From: Halalkalibacter hemicellulosilyticusJCM 9152
Lineage (GTDB): Bacteria > Bacillota > Bacilli > Bacillales > Bacillaceae_D
Length of the DNA stretch: 33,362 bases
NCBI RefSeq assembly: GCF_000513115.1
Contig: NZ_BAUU01000039.1
Location: forward strand, 1 to 33,362
Reading direction: 5' to 3'
This document shows positions 16,727 through 24,893 of this stretch, one piece after another. Both the position numbers and the translations under genes were made by a program. How positions within the stretch are numbered: the stretch's first letter is position 1; every line of letters begins with the position of its first letter. The notes below the pieces were generated by a model. The model worked only from the letters and a program-made list of their open reading frames with translations, was not told the origin of the DNA and did not search any database.

Positions 16727-18492
16727 CAAAGTATGTAGCAGGTGGTAGTTATATGTTAAATGAAGTGAACTATCAATCTGTCATGACACCAGAGGACTTT
16801 CAGACGGAACAACGAATGATTGCAGAAACGACGAAGGAGTTCATTGAGGGAGAAGTTATTCCTTGTGATGAAGAGCTTGAGGCACTTAATTATGAACGCA
16901 CGGTCGAACTTTTACAAAAGGCAGGTGAAATTGGGTTATTAGGGGCAGAAGTTCCTGAAGAGTATGGTGGTTTAGACGTTGATAAAATTAGTTCGACCTT
17001 AATTAGTGAACGTCTAGCAAAAGGTTCTTCATTTGCACTTTCATTAGGAGCACATGTTGGTATCGGCTCTTTACCTATTGTTTATTTTGGAAGTGAAGCT
17101 CAAAAGGAAAAATATTTACCAGCTCTTGTTACAGGAGAAAAGATTGCCGCTTACTGTTTAACAGAGCCGTCCTCTGGTTCTGATGCCCTTGGTGCAAAAA
17201 CGACAGCGGTTTTATCTGAGGATGGAGAGTATTATGTCATAAATGGTACAAAACAATATATTACTAATGCTGCCTTTGCTGATGTCTTTATCGTTTATGC
17301 GAAAGTAAACGGCACGGAGTTTAGTACATTTATCATCGAACGCTCGATGGAAGGTGTCACTGTTGGTCCAGAAGAAAAGAAAATGGGCATCAAAGGTTCA
17401 TCAACATGTCCACTTATTTTAGAAGATGTTCGTGTCCCTGTTGAAAACCTACTTTGGGATATTGGGAAAGGGCATGTAATTGCATTTAACATTTTAAATA
17501 TCGGTCGCTTTAAACTAGCGGCAGGGTGTCTCGGTGCTGCCAAGGAAGCGATTGAACTGAGTGCTCATTATGCGAATGAACGTACCCAATTTGGCAAGTC
17601 GATTTCGTCTTTTCCACTAATCCAAAAGAAATTAGCAGAGATGACTGTTAACACTTATGTGTTAGATAGTGTTGTTTACCGAACAGCAGGTCTAATGGAG
17701 GAACGTCTTAATCAAGTAGAAGAACAGCAGGATGTTGGTACGACTTCGGCTAAAGCTATAGCTGAATATGCAATAGAGTGTTCGATTAACAAAGTATTAG
17801 GATCCGAAACTTTGGATCACATTGCCGATGAAGCCGTACAAATTCATGGAGGTTATGGCTTTATTCAAGAATATAAGGTTGAGAGGATTTATCGTGATTC
17901 ACGAATTAACCGTATCTTTGAGGGGACGAATGAGATTAATCGCTTACTCATACCAGGTACATTGCTTAAACGTGCGATGAAAGGTGAGCTTCCTCTTATG
18001 GAGAAGGCTCAAGCATTGCAAAAGGAATTGCTTTCCTTCGTTCCAGCTCGGACGTTTTCAGGAGCACTTGATGAGGAACGTCATTTAATAGATAGGGCGA
18101 AGAAAATCTTTTTAATGGTCGGCGGGGTAGCCGTACAGAAATATCAGCTACAGATTGAGAAAGAGCAAGAGCTTCTAAGTCACCTAGCTGATATGATGAT
18201 CGCCATTTACGGAAGTGAAAGTGCTTATGCGCGAACGATGAAAATGATGGATGCAAAAGGAGAGGAGAAAGCTAGTCATGCCATGACGATGACGAAGGTC
18301 GCTGTTCATGATGCTTTTACGAAAGTGGAGATGTTAGCAAAGGAAATGCTTATCGCAATGGAGGAGGGTGACTTGTTGCGAACAAACCTATCGTTGTTGA
18401 AAAAACTCTCACGACGCTCACCTGTTAACACGATTACCTTAAAACGACAAATTGCTGAGAAGGTTGTGACAGCTGAAAAGTTTATTGTTTAA
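16723..18492 (+). CDS. fadE: Acyl-CoA dehydrogenase
   Basis: FadE oxidises acyl-CoA to trans-2-enoyl-CoA with FAD and gives the electrons to EtfAB. The 589-residue protein matches B. subtilis FadE (594). It has the N-terminal helical domain, then the signature CLTEPSSGSDALGAKTTA near residue 145, the mid beta-barrel, the flavin helix ANERTQFGKSISSFPLIQKK near 285, and QIHGGYGFIQEYKVERIYRD near 380 before a ~190-residue C-terminal extension typical of this subgroup. AGGGGGAGAG precedes the ATG, which overlaps the fadA stop (ATGA). Confidence 0.96.
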   Translation: MTKYVAGGSYMLNEVNYQSVMTPEDFQTEQRMIAETTKEFIEGEVIPCDEELEALNYERTVELLQKAGEIGLLGAEVPEEYGGLDVDKISSTLISERLAKGSSFALSLGAHVGIGSLPIVYFGSEAQKEKYLPALVTGEKIAAYCLTEPSSGSDALGAKTTAVLSEDGEYYVINGTKQYITNAAFADVFIVYAKVNGTEFSTFIIERSMEGVTVGPEEKKMGIKGSSTCPLILEDVRVPVENLLWDIGKGHVIAFNILNIGRFKLAAGCLGAAKEAIELSAHYANERTQFGKSISSFPLIQKKLAEMTVNTYVLDSVVYRTAGLMEERLNQVEEQQDVGTTSAKAIAEYAIECSINKVLGSETLDHIADEAVQIHGGYGFIQEYKVERIYRDSRINRIFEGTNEINRLLIPGTLLKRAMKGELPLMEKAQALQKELLSFVPARTFSGALDEERHLIDRAKKIFLMVGGVAVQKYQLQIEKEQELLSHLADMMIAIYGSESAYARTMKMMDAKGEEKASHAMTMTKVAVHDAFTKVEMLAKEMLIAMEEGDLLRTNLSLLKKLSRRSPVNTITLKRQIAEKVVTAEKFIV

Positions 18493-18568
18493 TAAGTCGT
18501 ATAGGAAGGGGTGTCTGCGACGAGGCACCCTTGTTGACAACAAGAATATGGATAAAGGGGTGTAAGGG

Positions 18569-20257
18569 ATGTCTGAAAAGGTGTGGCTAAGTACGTACCC
18601 AAAAGAAGTGTCACCGTCCTATGAATACCCGAAACAAAACCTCGCCCAATTTTTGATTGAGACTGCCCAAAAGTATCCAAAGAAGAAAGCGCTCTATTTT
18701 TTAGGGACAACGATGACGTATGAAGAATTATTAATAAGGACATACCAATTCGCAAACGCTCTAAAGAATATCGGTATCCGTAAAGGAGATCGTGTTTCAA
18801 TAATGCTTCCGAATAGTCCACAAGCTATTATTTCTTATTATGGATCATTAATGATTGGAGCGATTGTTGTACAAACGAATCCAACTTATGTCGAACGGGA
18901 GCTTGAATATCAGCTAAATGATTCTGACGCAAAAATAATCATTGCCCTCGACCTTCTTTACAAGCGTGTTCAACGAGTGATTCCACAAACGAATGTAAAG
19001 TATCAGATTTTCACTTCTATTAAAGATTATTTACCATTTCCGAAAAATATCCTCTATCCATTAAAAGTAAAAAAAGACGGTTTATCGATGGATGTCACGT
19101 ACAGTGACACAATCTATTCCTTTGCTAGGCTACTGAAAACAACTTCAAGTACACCAAGTATGATTGAGCTCGATCCGATGAAGGATTTGGCATTGTTACA
19201 ATATACGGGAGGAACGACGGGCGTATCAAAAGGCGTGATGCTTACCCATTACAATTTAGTTGCTAATACGTTGCAAACGAGAGCATGGTGTTACAAAAGT
19301 GAAGAAGCTAAGGAAAAGTATTTGGCAGCGCTACCGTTTTTTCATGTATTTGGAATGACTGTTTTAATGAATTTATCGATGAAAATGGCTGGAGAGCTAG
19401 TGTTGTTACCAAAATTTGATATTGATATGGCTTTAAAGATGATTGATAAACAAAAGCCAACGATCTTTCCAGGGGCTCCAACGATGTATATTTCGCTGAT
19501 CAATCACCCTGAAGTGAAAAAGTATGATTTATCCTCTGTGAATATATGCATTAGTGGTGCAGCTCCTCTCCCTGGGGATGTACAGGAAACATTTGAACAG
19601 CTAACAGGAGGAAGGCTAACGGAAGGTTACGGCTTAACAGAAACATCTCCAGTCACACATGCCAATACGATTTGGGAAAAGCGAAAGTTAGGTTCAATTG
19701 GAATACCATTTCCTGATACTGAAGCAAAGGTCGTTGATCCCGAAACGGGTGAGGATGTCGATAATGGTCAAATTGGTGAGCTCGTTATTCGAGGTCCACA
19801 GGTGATGCTAGGTTATTGGAAAAAAACTGAAGAAACAAGTCAGGCAATTCGAAATGGATGGTTCTATACAGGAGACATGGCGACAATGGATCATGATGGT
19901 TTCTTCTATATTATCGATCGAAAGAAAGATTTAATTATTGCTGGTGGCTTCAATATTTACCCTCGTGATATTGAGGAGGTTTTGTTTGATCACCCGAACA
20001 TTATTGATGCTGTTGTCATAGGAGTACCTGATGAATATCGTGGTGAAACGGTAAAAGCGTTTCTTGTTCTGAAAGAGGGAACGATGTTGGGTGAAGAGGA
20101 GATCGATTCTTTTTGTCGTGAACGGCTTGCCTCTTATAAAGTTCCAAGAATCTATGAATTTAGAGATAGCTTACCAAAAACATTAATTGGTAAAACGTTA
20201 CGGAGGGTATTAATTGAAGAGGAAAAAGAAAATCAACGATCAAATGGAAATGTTTGA
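18569..20257 (+). CDS. fadD: Long-chain fatty acid-CoA ligase
   Basis: This is an ANL-superfamily ligase (LcfA in B. subtilis) that activates fatty acids with ATP and CoA for entry to beta-oxidation. The 562-residue protein has the ATP loop YTGGTTGVSKGVMLTHYN near residue 212, the GYGLTETSPVTH motif near 352, YTGDMATMDHDGFFYIIDR with the hinge KKDLIIAGGFNIYPRDIEEV near 450, and the C-terminal catalytic lysine in LPKTLIGKTLRR. It lies 76 bp after fadE; that gap holds an imperfect GGGTG/CACCC hairpin but no clear promoter. It ends the fad operon. Confidence 0.95.
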   Translation: MSEKVWLSTYPKEVSPSYEYPKQNLAQFLIETAQKYPKKKALYFLGTTMTYEELLIRTYQFANALKNIGIRKGDRVSIMLPNSPQAIISYYGSLMIGAIVVQTNPTYVERELEYQLNDSDAKIIIALDLLYKRVQRVIPQTNVKYQIFTSIKDYLPFPKNILYPLKVKKDGLSMDVTYSDTIYSFARLLKTTSSTPSMIELDPMKDLALLQYTGGTTGVSKGVMLTHYNLVANTLQTRAWCYKSEEAKEKYLAALPFFHVFGMTVLMNLSMKMAGELVLLPKFDIDMALKMIDKQKPTIFPGAPTMYISLINHPEVKKYDLSSVNICISGAAPLPGDVQETFEQLTGGRLTEGYGLTETSPVTHANTIWEKRKLGSIGIPFPDTEAKVVDPETGEDVDNGQIGELVIRGPQVMLGYWKKTEETSQAIRNGWFYTGDMATMDHDGFFYIIDRKKDLIIAGGFNIYPRDIEEVLFDHPNIIDAVVIGVPDEYRGETVKAFLVLKEGTMLGEEEIDSFCRERLASYKVPRIYEFRDSLPKTLIGKTLRRVLIEEEKENQRSNGNV

Positions 20258-20295
20258 ATCTTAATTGAAAAGGGAATAAGATACAGGAGGGGATT

Positions 20296-20325
20296 ATGCT
20301 CAAATATGTATTGAATGGGGAATAG
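20296..20325 (+). CDS. 9-residue leader ORF before the PilZ gene
   Basis: ATG CTC AAA ... GAA TAG encodes MLKYVLNGE. AGGAGG lies 5 nt upstream of its ATG, far stronger than anything near the PilZ start. The stop codon ends 2 nt before the PilZ ATG, so ribosomes ending here could restart directly. This looks like a translational coupling device; the peptide itself may not matter. Confidence 0.5.
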   Translation: MLKYVLNGE

Positions 20326-20327
20326 GA

Positions 20328-20684
20328 ATGAGATACAAAAGAGATGAATCATTTCGCTATGAATTTAAGCAACCGTTAGATGGTACGTTTACAATCTTAA
20401 CGGAGGGGGAGACATCAAAACCAGCTTCTATTCATATTCTTGATGTGAGTCCAGGAGGGATAAAGTTCACGACAAAGCTTGATCTTCCGATTGAGGAGAA
20501 AGGGTATCGTTTAAAAGTAGAGATGGTGTTAAGTGATGAACAGATCGAGATAGTAGGGACGATTGTATGGAAAAAGCCATCACACGGTCAGTTTGTATAT
20601 GGGTTTGAAGCAGAGGAAGATGAAGAATTAGAGAAATATTTAATTCATTTACTAAAAAGATACATTAAAACAATTGAAGAATAG
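20328..20684 (+). CDS. PilZ-domain protein (c-di-GMP binding)
   Basis: A 118-residue single-domain PilZ protein. The c-di-GMP-binding signature is present: an arginine pair near the N-terminus (KRDESFR) and DVSPGGIKF (D-x-S-x-x-G) near residue 43. The barrel ends at VYGFEAEEDE with a C-terminal helix. It would act as a cytoplasmic c-di-GMP receptor with an unknown target. Its own ribosome site is weak, so expression probably depends on the 9-codon ORF just upstream. A terminator follows. A c-di-GMP phosphodiesterase candidate lies 4.5 kb downstream. Confidence 0.88.
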   Translation: MRYKRDESFRYEFKQPLDGTFTILTEGETSKPASIHILDVSPGGIKFTTKLDLPIEEKGYRLKVEMVLSDEQIEIVGTIVWKKPSHGQFVYGFEAEEDEELEKYLIHLLKRYIKTIEE

Positions 20685-20694
20685 AAATTGGAGG

Positions 20695-20730
20695 ATGCTT
20701 CATGAGTGTGAATCTCTTGAAGCATTTTTG
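20695..20730 (+). terminator. Terminator after the PilZ gene
   Basis: ATGCTTCA (20695-20702) pairs with TGAAGCAT (20718-20725), with an inner GAG/CTC extension, and is followed by TTTTT. Confidence 0.85.
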
Positions 20731-20877
20731 ATGTGAAGCAAAATAAGATTATTAGGTTGATTTGGTTTTTATGTAATACCTTTGAAGAAGTAAAGAGCGT
20801 GCCTTTCATTTGAGTAGTTTTCGTGAAAAGTTTATATGAAAGCTTTCGTTATATAAGTAGTAATGGAGGTGTAGAAG

Positions 20878-21456
20878 GTGATTAAGCGAATCGTGGCAAT
20901 AGGTCTAGTTGTAATAGGGTTAACGGCATGTGGAACGGGGAATCAGGGTGAAAAAAGGTCGTCAGTAGCAGCAAATGATTTAGATGTGTATAACGTTCAA
21001 CAAACCACAGTTGAAGTGACAGAAGGAGATTTTATTTATAGGCTAGTTTCTAAAAAGGATCACTATAAGGATGAAGAGGTACAACTGTATGCAGAGCTTG
21101 AATATGTTGGAGAAAAGGATGAGATTGCGATTTATCACGCTGCCTCTCCATTTTATTTTCCAATGAAGGAAGAAATGCGAGGCTTTAATATTAATTATCC
21201 AATGAATGAACCATTGGTCGAAACAATTCTACAACAAGGTGAGCCATATCGTGAGGAGTATCAAAGAAGTGGATGGTACAGTGACCAAGACGAGGAAGAA
21301 TATCAGTATTTTATGAAGGACTTTCTTGAAAATGGTTTTCCAAATGGCTACTACATTGTGAATGGCTTTGCTGATTTTTATGTTGGTCCTGAGAATGAGG
21401 AAAAAGATATGTATCGGATGGAAGGACAAATTGATTTTAAAGTTGGTGAATCATAA
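20878..21456 (+). CDS. Predicted lipoprotein of unknown function
   Basis: A 192-residue protein with a lipoprotein signal: positive KR, a hydrophobic stretch (IVAIGLVVIGLTAC) and the lipobox LTAC with cysteine at about residue 18, so it should be anchored on the outer face of the membrane. The mature part is acidic and rich in Tyr and Glu, with possible beta-sandwich strands, and I do not recognise a family. The start is a GTG at 20878 with GGAGGT 7 nt upstream. It shares a bidirectional terminator with the convergent regulator gene. Confidence 0.82.
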   Translation: MIKRIVAIGLVVIGLTACGTGNQGEKRSSVAANDLDVYNVQQTTVEVTEGDFIYRLVSKKDHYKDEEVQLYAELEYVGEKDEIAIYHAASPFYFPMKEEMRGFNINYPMNEPLVETILQQGEPYREEYQRSGWYSDQDEEEYQYFMKDFLENGFPNGYYIVNGFADFYVGPENEEKDMYRMEGQIDFKVGES

Positions 21457-21476
21457 AAGCGAGAAAAGACATAATT

Positions 21477-21513
21477 AAGAGGAGTGGTCATTAAATGAAT
21501 GATCACTCCTCTT
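21477..21513. terminator. Bidirectional terminator
   Basis: AAGAGGAGTGGTCATT (21477-21492) pairs with AATGATCACTCCTCTT (21498-21513) over 16 bp with one G-U pair and a 5 nt loop. It separates the convergent lipoprotein and regulator genes and overlaps the last codons of the regulator. Confidence 0.8.
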
Positions 21514-23059
21514 CCATATCGTTTTTTAATTTAGTGCGCCATAGGTGAGCATGTGCATGCATGTCGAGTTTTTCATATAAATCAATCAACTGTTCGTACC
21601 ATTCAAACGTTGGGAGCACTGAATTGATTTTCTCAACAAGGTGCAAGGCGACTTGATTATAACCATTTTCAAGAACTTTTTTTAAATGCGAATGAACAAG
21701 TATCATAATTCTCTGTTCAACTTGTGAACGAAATGTATGAAACCATTCATCATGGTGAGATTCAAAGATTCGTAATGGCATATTTTCGATAAATTGAATC
21801 ACTTTCTCTTCTTTTTGTTTATCGTTTTTCTCAATCTCAGCCTCATGTAATCGTTCAATGAAATCTAAACCGTCACTTTTGATTTTTCCTTGAAGCTTGA
21901 TTTCATCTCTTTCAACAACAAGAAATGAAAAAGAAGCCTGACGTAATGTTAATTGTTGGCGTAAATAGGACAAGTAAACCCGCAAATTCTTTTTCGCTTG
22001 TTGAAGAGAAATGTTAGGCCATAATGTATCACATAATTGTTCTCTTGATGCGGTTCGCTGAAAAAGTAAATAAAGTAAGATGGATTTAGCAAATCGTTTA
22101 TTCCAGCCTCCGGATACTTCAACCCCATTCATATACACATGAAAATTTTCAAGTATATCGACTTGCAATACATTTTCATCAAAGGTGTAAGCCCCTAATT
22201 GTTTTGATGTATAATCATAAATTTCTTTTCCTAATCTTGCTAAGAAAGGATCATAAGGTTGATCACGTCTTTTTAATTCGTCTAACCACTCTACTAATAG
22301 GTTAGCGATATAACCTGGTCGATCGATGACCATTAAACTTGAAGCTTTCGAAATGGTTCGAAATGAGCAATGTTCTAAATAGATTGTATGCAGTTGTAAA
22401 TATTGAGCGGGAAATAAGATTTCCTTTGAACCAGTCAATATTATTATCGGACAATTAATGGTACGAATGTCGGCTAAGGGTGTTGAACTGACTGTAATGT
22501 CCATTACTTTTTTGTATAAATCGTAAGGAATTGCTTTTGCATATTCACGAAGCTTCATTAATTCTGGATGCCCTGAATCTAGTATGGTTGCATGCTGTTC
22601 AATGTAATCAAAAGGAATTGAAGTATAGTTATTGGCTAGCTTCTGACGATGTGCTCGCACTTGTTGAATTAAATGAGGCGGATGACACGGTACCGTCATC
22701 AGTGTTAAAGAGCCAACATTTGTCGAGAAGCGTGACGTATAACGTGTGGCAATAAGAGCGCCCATCTGCAGACCTACAAGGTGAATATGGTCTAGCTGTA
22801 AGTGCTCGATAAATTGGTGCAAGTCATCGGAAAAATGATCAAGTGTTAATTCATCAATATTCACATCATTATCACTCATGCCGTATCCTCTTAAATCATA
22901 TTGAACTATGTGATATTGAGCGCCTAGATATGAAATCATAGTATCAAATATTCTCATATCGACAACATTAGCATGAATAAATAGAATTGTTTCTTGCTTA
23001 TGTTGAAAATACTCACGATAATGAATGTTTATTCCATTTATACGAATGAAGTTATGCAT
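21503..23059 (-). CDS. Alpha/beta-hydrolase-fold pseudoenzyme fused to BTAD-type transcription factor
   Basis: This 518-residue fusion has an alpha/beta-hydrolase fold at residues ~1-270 (LFIHANVVDMRIFD, YDLRGYGMSD). The nucleophile elbow reads G-L-Q-M-G, with Gln98 where serine belongs, the acid site reads GSKEILFP, and the expected catalytic Gly-His is replaced (ASSLMVIDRP). It should therefore bind rather than cleave a ligand. Residues ~295-375 form a winged helix (VLQVDILENFHVYMNG; LLYLLFQRTASREQLCDTLW; AKKNLRVYLSYLR), followed by a helical BTAD-like domain to the end. It is most likely a ligand-sensing transcription regulator. ATG at 23059 with a modest AGAGG site. Confidence 0.85.
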   Translation of the reverse strand: MHNFIRINGINIHYREYFQHKQETILFIHANVVDMRIFDTMISYLGAQYHIVQYDLRGYGMSDNDVNIDELTLDHFSDDLHQFIEHLQLDHIHLVGLQMGALIATRYTSRFSTNVGSLTLMTVPCHPPHLIQQVRAHRQKLANNYTSIPFDYIEQHATILDSGHPELMKLREYAKAIPYDLYKKVMDITVSSTPLADIRTINCPIIILTGSKEILFPAQYLQLHTIYLEHCSFRTISKASSLMVIDRPGYIANLLVEWLDELKRRDQPYDPFLARLGKEIYDYTSKQLGAYTFDENVLQVDILENFHVYMNGVEVSGGWNKRFAKSILLYLLFQRTASREQLCDTLWPNISLQQAKKNLRVYLSYLRQQLTLRQASFSFLVVERDEIKLQGKIKSDGLDFIERLHEAEIEKNDKQKEEKVIQFIENMPLRIFESHHDEWFHTFRSQVEQRIMILVHSHLKKVLENGYNQVALHLVEKINSVLPTFEWYEQLIDLYEKLDMHAHAHLWRTKLKNDMEEE

Positions 23060-23106
23060 AGTAGAAATCGCCTCTTATAGGATGATGAATTCGTCTCTCT
23101 TTGTAT

Positions 23107-23157
23107 ATTATAAAACAAAATGGTAAAAAAACGTAATTTTGTAACGTTCGTGTAACG
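23107..23157 (-). promoter_or_regulatory. Promoter with 11 bp-spaced direct repeats upstream of the regulator gene
   Basis: On the minus strand a perfect TATAAT (23112-23107) follows a weak TTACGT -35 at 18 bp. Just upstream are two identical heptamers CGTTACA (plus-strand TGTAACG at 23140-23146 and 23151-23157) with an 11 bp period, one DNA turn. BTAD/SARP-type activators often bind heptamer direct repeats at 11 bp spacing, so autoregulation is plausible. Confidence 0.45.
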
Positions 23158-23248
23158 CCATGGGTGATATTCTGTTGTCAGGGTGCATGAAAACAAGTTA
23201 TGGATGAAGGAGAGGAGGTTCCTGTTAAGATAAGTTATTAGGTGAAGA

Positions 23249-23392
23249 AAGAGGTTGGGAGATAACAAAAGTGTTCATCTGATAATCCTAACATTTAGAA
23301 CGCGAAGTATATTTCAGGAGCGGTGAATGTGCTCCACTGTGTGTGTTTGTTCGGTTTCTTATTTATTAAAATACTTTTGTCCCAACCTCTTT
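23249..23392 (+). repeat. Interspersed repeat, copy B (foldback form)
   Basis: The inner part (23301-23392) matches copies A and C: CGAAGTATATTTCAGGAGCG, the GTGCTCC arm and ACTTTTGTCCCAACCTCT. The GC-rich end is missing. The left edge AGAGGTTGGGAGATAACAAAAG is an imperfect inverted copy of the right edge, giving a ~144 bp foldback unit. No ORF is present. Confidence 0.7.
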
Positions 23393-23448
23393 TTTGTGAA
23401 AGGAAAACTGAACGAGTCTTGGTTAAACTTATAAGAACTTAGTACTTC

Positions 23449-23604
23449 TCATTCAAACAACGGAAACACGAAATTAACGAGAAACCATAGGAATCCAAAG
23501 AAGATAATGATATACGTAAGATATTTTATTAAAGTAGACCCAATTTTACTAACATCATTCTTTTTTTCAACGGTTTTCTTTTCCACATCAACTTCTTTAC
23601 TCAT
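23449..23604 (-). CDS. 51-residue single-span membrane protein
   Basis: A short gene with a strong GGAGGG site 8 nt upstream of the ATG. The N-terminal half is charged (SKEVDVEKKTVEKKNDVSK) and the C-terminal half is a long hydrophobic segment (YLTYIIIFFGFLWFLVNFVF), predicted as one membrane helix with the N-terminus probably inside. The family is unknown to me. It stands alone on the minus strand between the repeat and the GyrI-like gene. Confidence 0.72.
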   Translation of the reverse strand: MSKEVDVEKKTVEKKNDVSKIGSTLIKYLTYIIIFFGFLWFLVNFVFPLFE

Positions 23605-23749
23605 AAGTGATCCCTCCTAGTTAGTGATGAAGCTTACATAAGCAATACCCGATATTTAATTGGTTAAACAATTAGGCGATTGAAAAAGTCAAATTGGCTT
23701 TCTTAATACGTATGCTTAAAAAGAAATTTATAAATGTTACAAGAGGTTT

Positions 23750-23778
23750 TTATCAGGTTTTGTAGAATAATATATTAT
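23750..23778 (+). promoter_or_regulatory. Possible promoter for the GyrI-like gene
   Basis: TTATCA (23750-23755), 17 bp, TATTAT (23773-23778), giving a short leader before AAAGGAGGA. Confidence 0.4.
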
Positions 23779-23809
23779 GGAAGAGAATTGAAAAGGAGGA
23801 ACTATTAAC

Positions 23810-24289
23810 ATGAGACGAGTAAAGTTGGATTCGTTTTATTTTGCTGGTGTAGGAACGAAAACGAGTAATGAGAAGGAGGTGACAGCTGAGGGAGTCATTC
23901 CGAAAATGTGGGAACAATTTTATCAACAATCGATTTCAGACGTGATTGAAAATAAGAAGGACAATACGGTGTTAGCTTTGTATTCTGATTATGAAACTGA
24001 TGTAAATGGTCCGTATTTTTTCCGAATTGGTCATCAATTACAGTCAAGATCAGATCAGAACGGAGGAATAGAGTTAAAGGAAATACCTGCTGCGGAGTAT
24101 ATTGTGTTTACATCTCAAAAAGGGCCTATATCAGAAGTTGTACCACAATTATGGCAAGAAATTTGGAACTATTTTAGTACTTCATCAGAAAGTCGTTCAT
24201 ATTCAGGAGACTTCGAAATATATGATGAGCGGGCGGCAAATCCGAATGAGGCGATAGTAGACATTTATATTGCAATTGAGGGTAAATAG
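23810..24289 (+). CDS. GyrI-like/effector-binding domain protein
   Basis: A 159-residue stand-alone effector-binding domain (SHS2 fold) of the kind found in GyrI, Rob/BmrR C-termini and integron Cass2 proteins. Typical segments are FAGVGTKTSNEKE at the start, VLALYSDYETDVNGPYFFRIG in the middle, and EIPAAEYIVFTSQKGPISEVVPQLWQEIW with a terminal DFEIYDER and DIYIAIE. These domains bind amphipathic cations or drugs. It has no DNA-binding part. AAAGGAGGA precedes the ATG, and the stop codon is directly followed by the ATG of the next gene, indicating translational coupling. Confidence 0.83.
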   Translation: MRRVKLDSFYFAGVGTKTSNEKEVTAEGVIPKMWEQFYQQSISDVIENKKDNTVLALYSDYETDVNGPYFFRIGHQLQSRSDQNGGIELKEIPAAEYIVFTSQKGPISEVVPQLWQEIWNYFSTSSESRSYSGDFEIYDERAANPNEAIVDIYIAIEGK

Positions 24290-24851
24290 ATGCAATGCAT
24301 TTTCATATTTGGTCCACAAGCGGTTGGAAAGATGACGGTCGGCCGTGAATTGGAGAAATTGACAGACTATAAGCTATTTCATAACCATATGACACTAGAG
24401 TTGTTGCATCCGTTTTTCGGGTTTGGTCAAGAGACATGGCGGTTGTCGACATTATTATCGAAAGGAAATCTTTCAAACAATCGTAAAGGAAGGTCAATTA
24501 AAAGGGATTATCTTTACGTTTGTTTGGGCTTTTGATGAAGAAGAAGATTGGGAGTATGTAAATGAGATAAAAATGTTATTTGAGTCAAATCGGTCTAATG
24601 TAGTGTTCATTGAATTAGAGGCTGACATTAAAGAAAGGCTGAAAAGAAATCGTACGGAATATCGATTGCAAGAAAAACCTACGAAGAGAAATGTGGATCT
24701 ATCAGAGCAAGAGCTAAAAGAGTCTGTATTGAGGCATCGTCTACAATCGTTAGAAGGTGAAATTAAACACGAGCAGTATTTAAAAATAAATAATATGCAT
24801 TTAAGTGCGAAAGAGGTTGCGGATATAATTCAGCAACGTTTTATTACGTAA
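24290..24851 (+). pseudogene. AAA-family ATPase/kinase-like protein, frameshifted
   Basis: The intact form is a ~186-residue P-loop nucleotide kinase-like protein. The N-terminus has the Walker A loop FGPQAVGKMTVGRELEKL and FHNHMTLELLHPFF. Past 24463 the reading frame is wrong and stops at 24535. In the +1 frame the rest is present: EIFQTIVKEGQLKGIIFTFVW, ERLKRNRTEYRLQEKPTKRN, and KINNMHLSAKEVADII to 24851. Dropping one G from AAAGG (24461-24465) restores STLLSKEIFQTIV and the whole family profile. The second ORF's apparent start (24423) is internal. The indel is either decay or a sequence error. Confidence 0.82.
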
Positions 24852-24859
24852 CAAAATGG

Positions 24860-24893
24860 CTCAAAGGCTTATATTCCTTTGGGCTTTTTTCTT
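24860..24893 (+). terminator. Terminator after the kinase-like gene
   Basis: GGCTCAAAGG (24860-24869) pairs with CCTTTGGGCT (24878-24887), followed by TTTTTT. Confidence 0.88.

Noticed and set aside
18534-18562. TTGACA before fadD as an internal promoter
   Set aside because: No -10 box lies at 16-18 bp; the nearest GATAAA is only 11 bp away.
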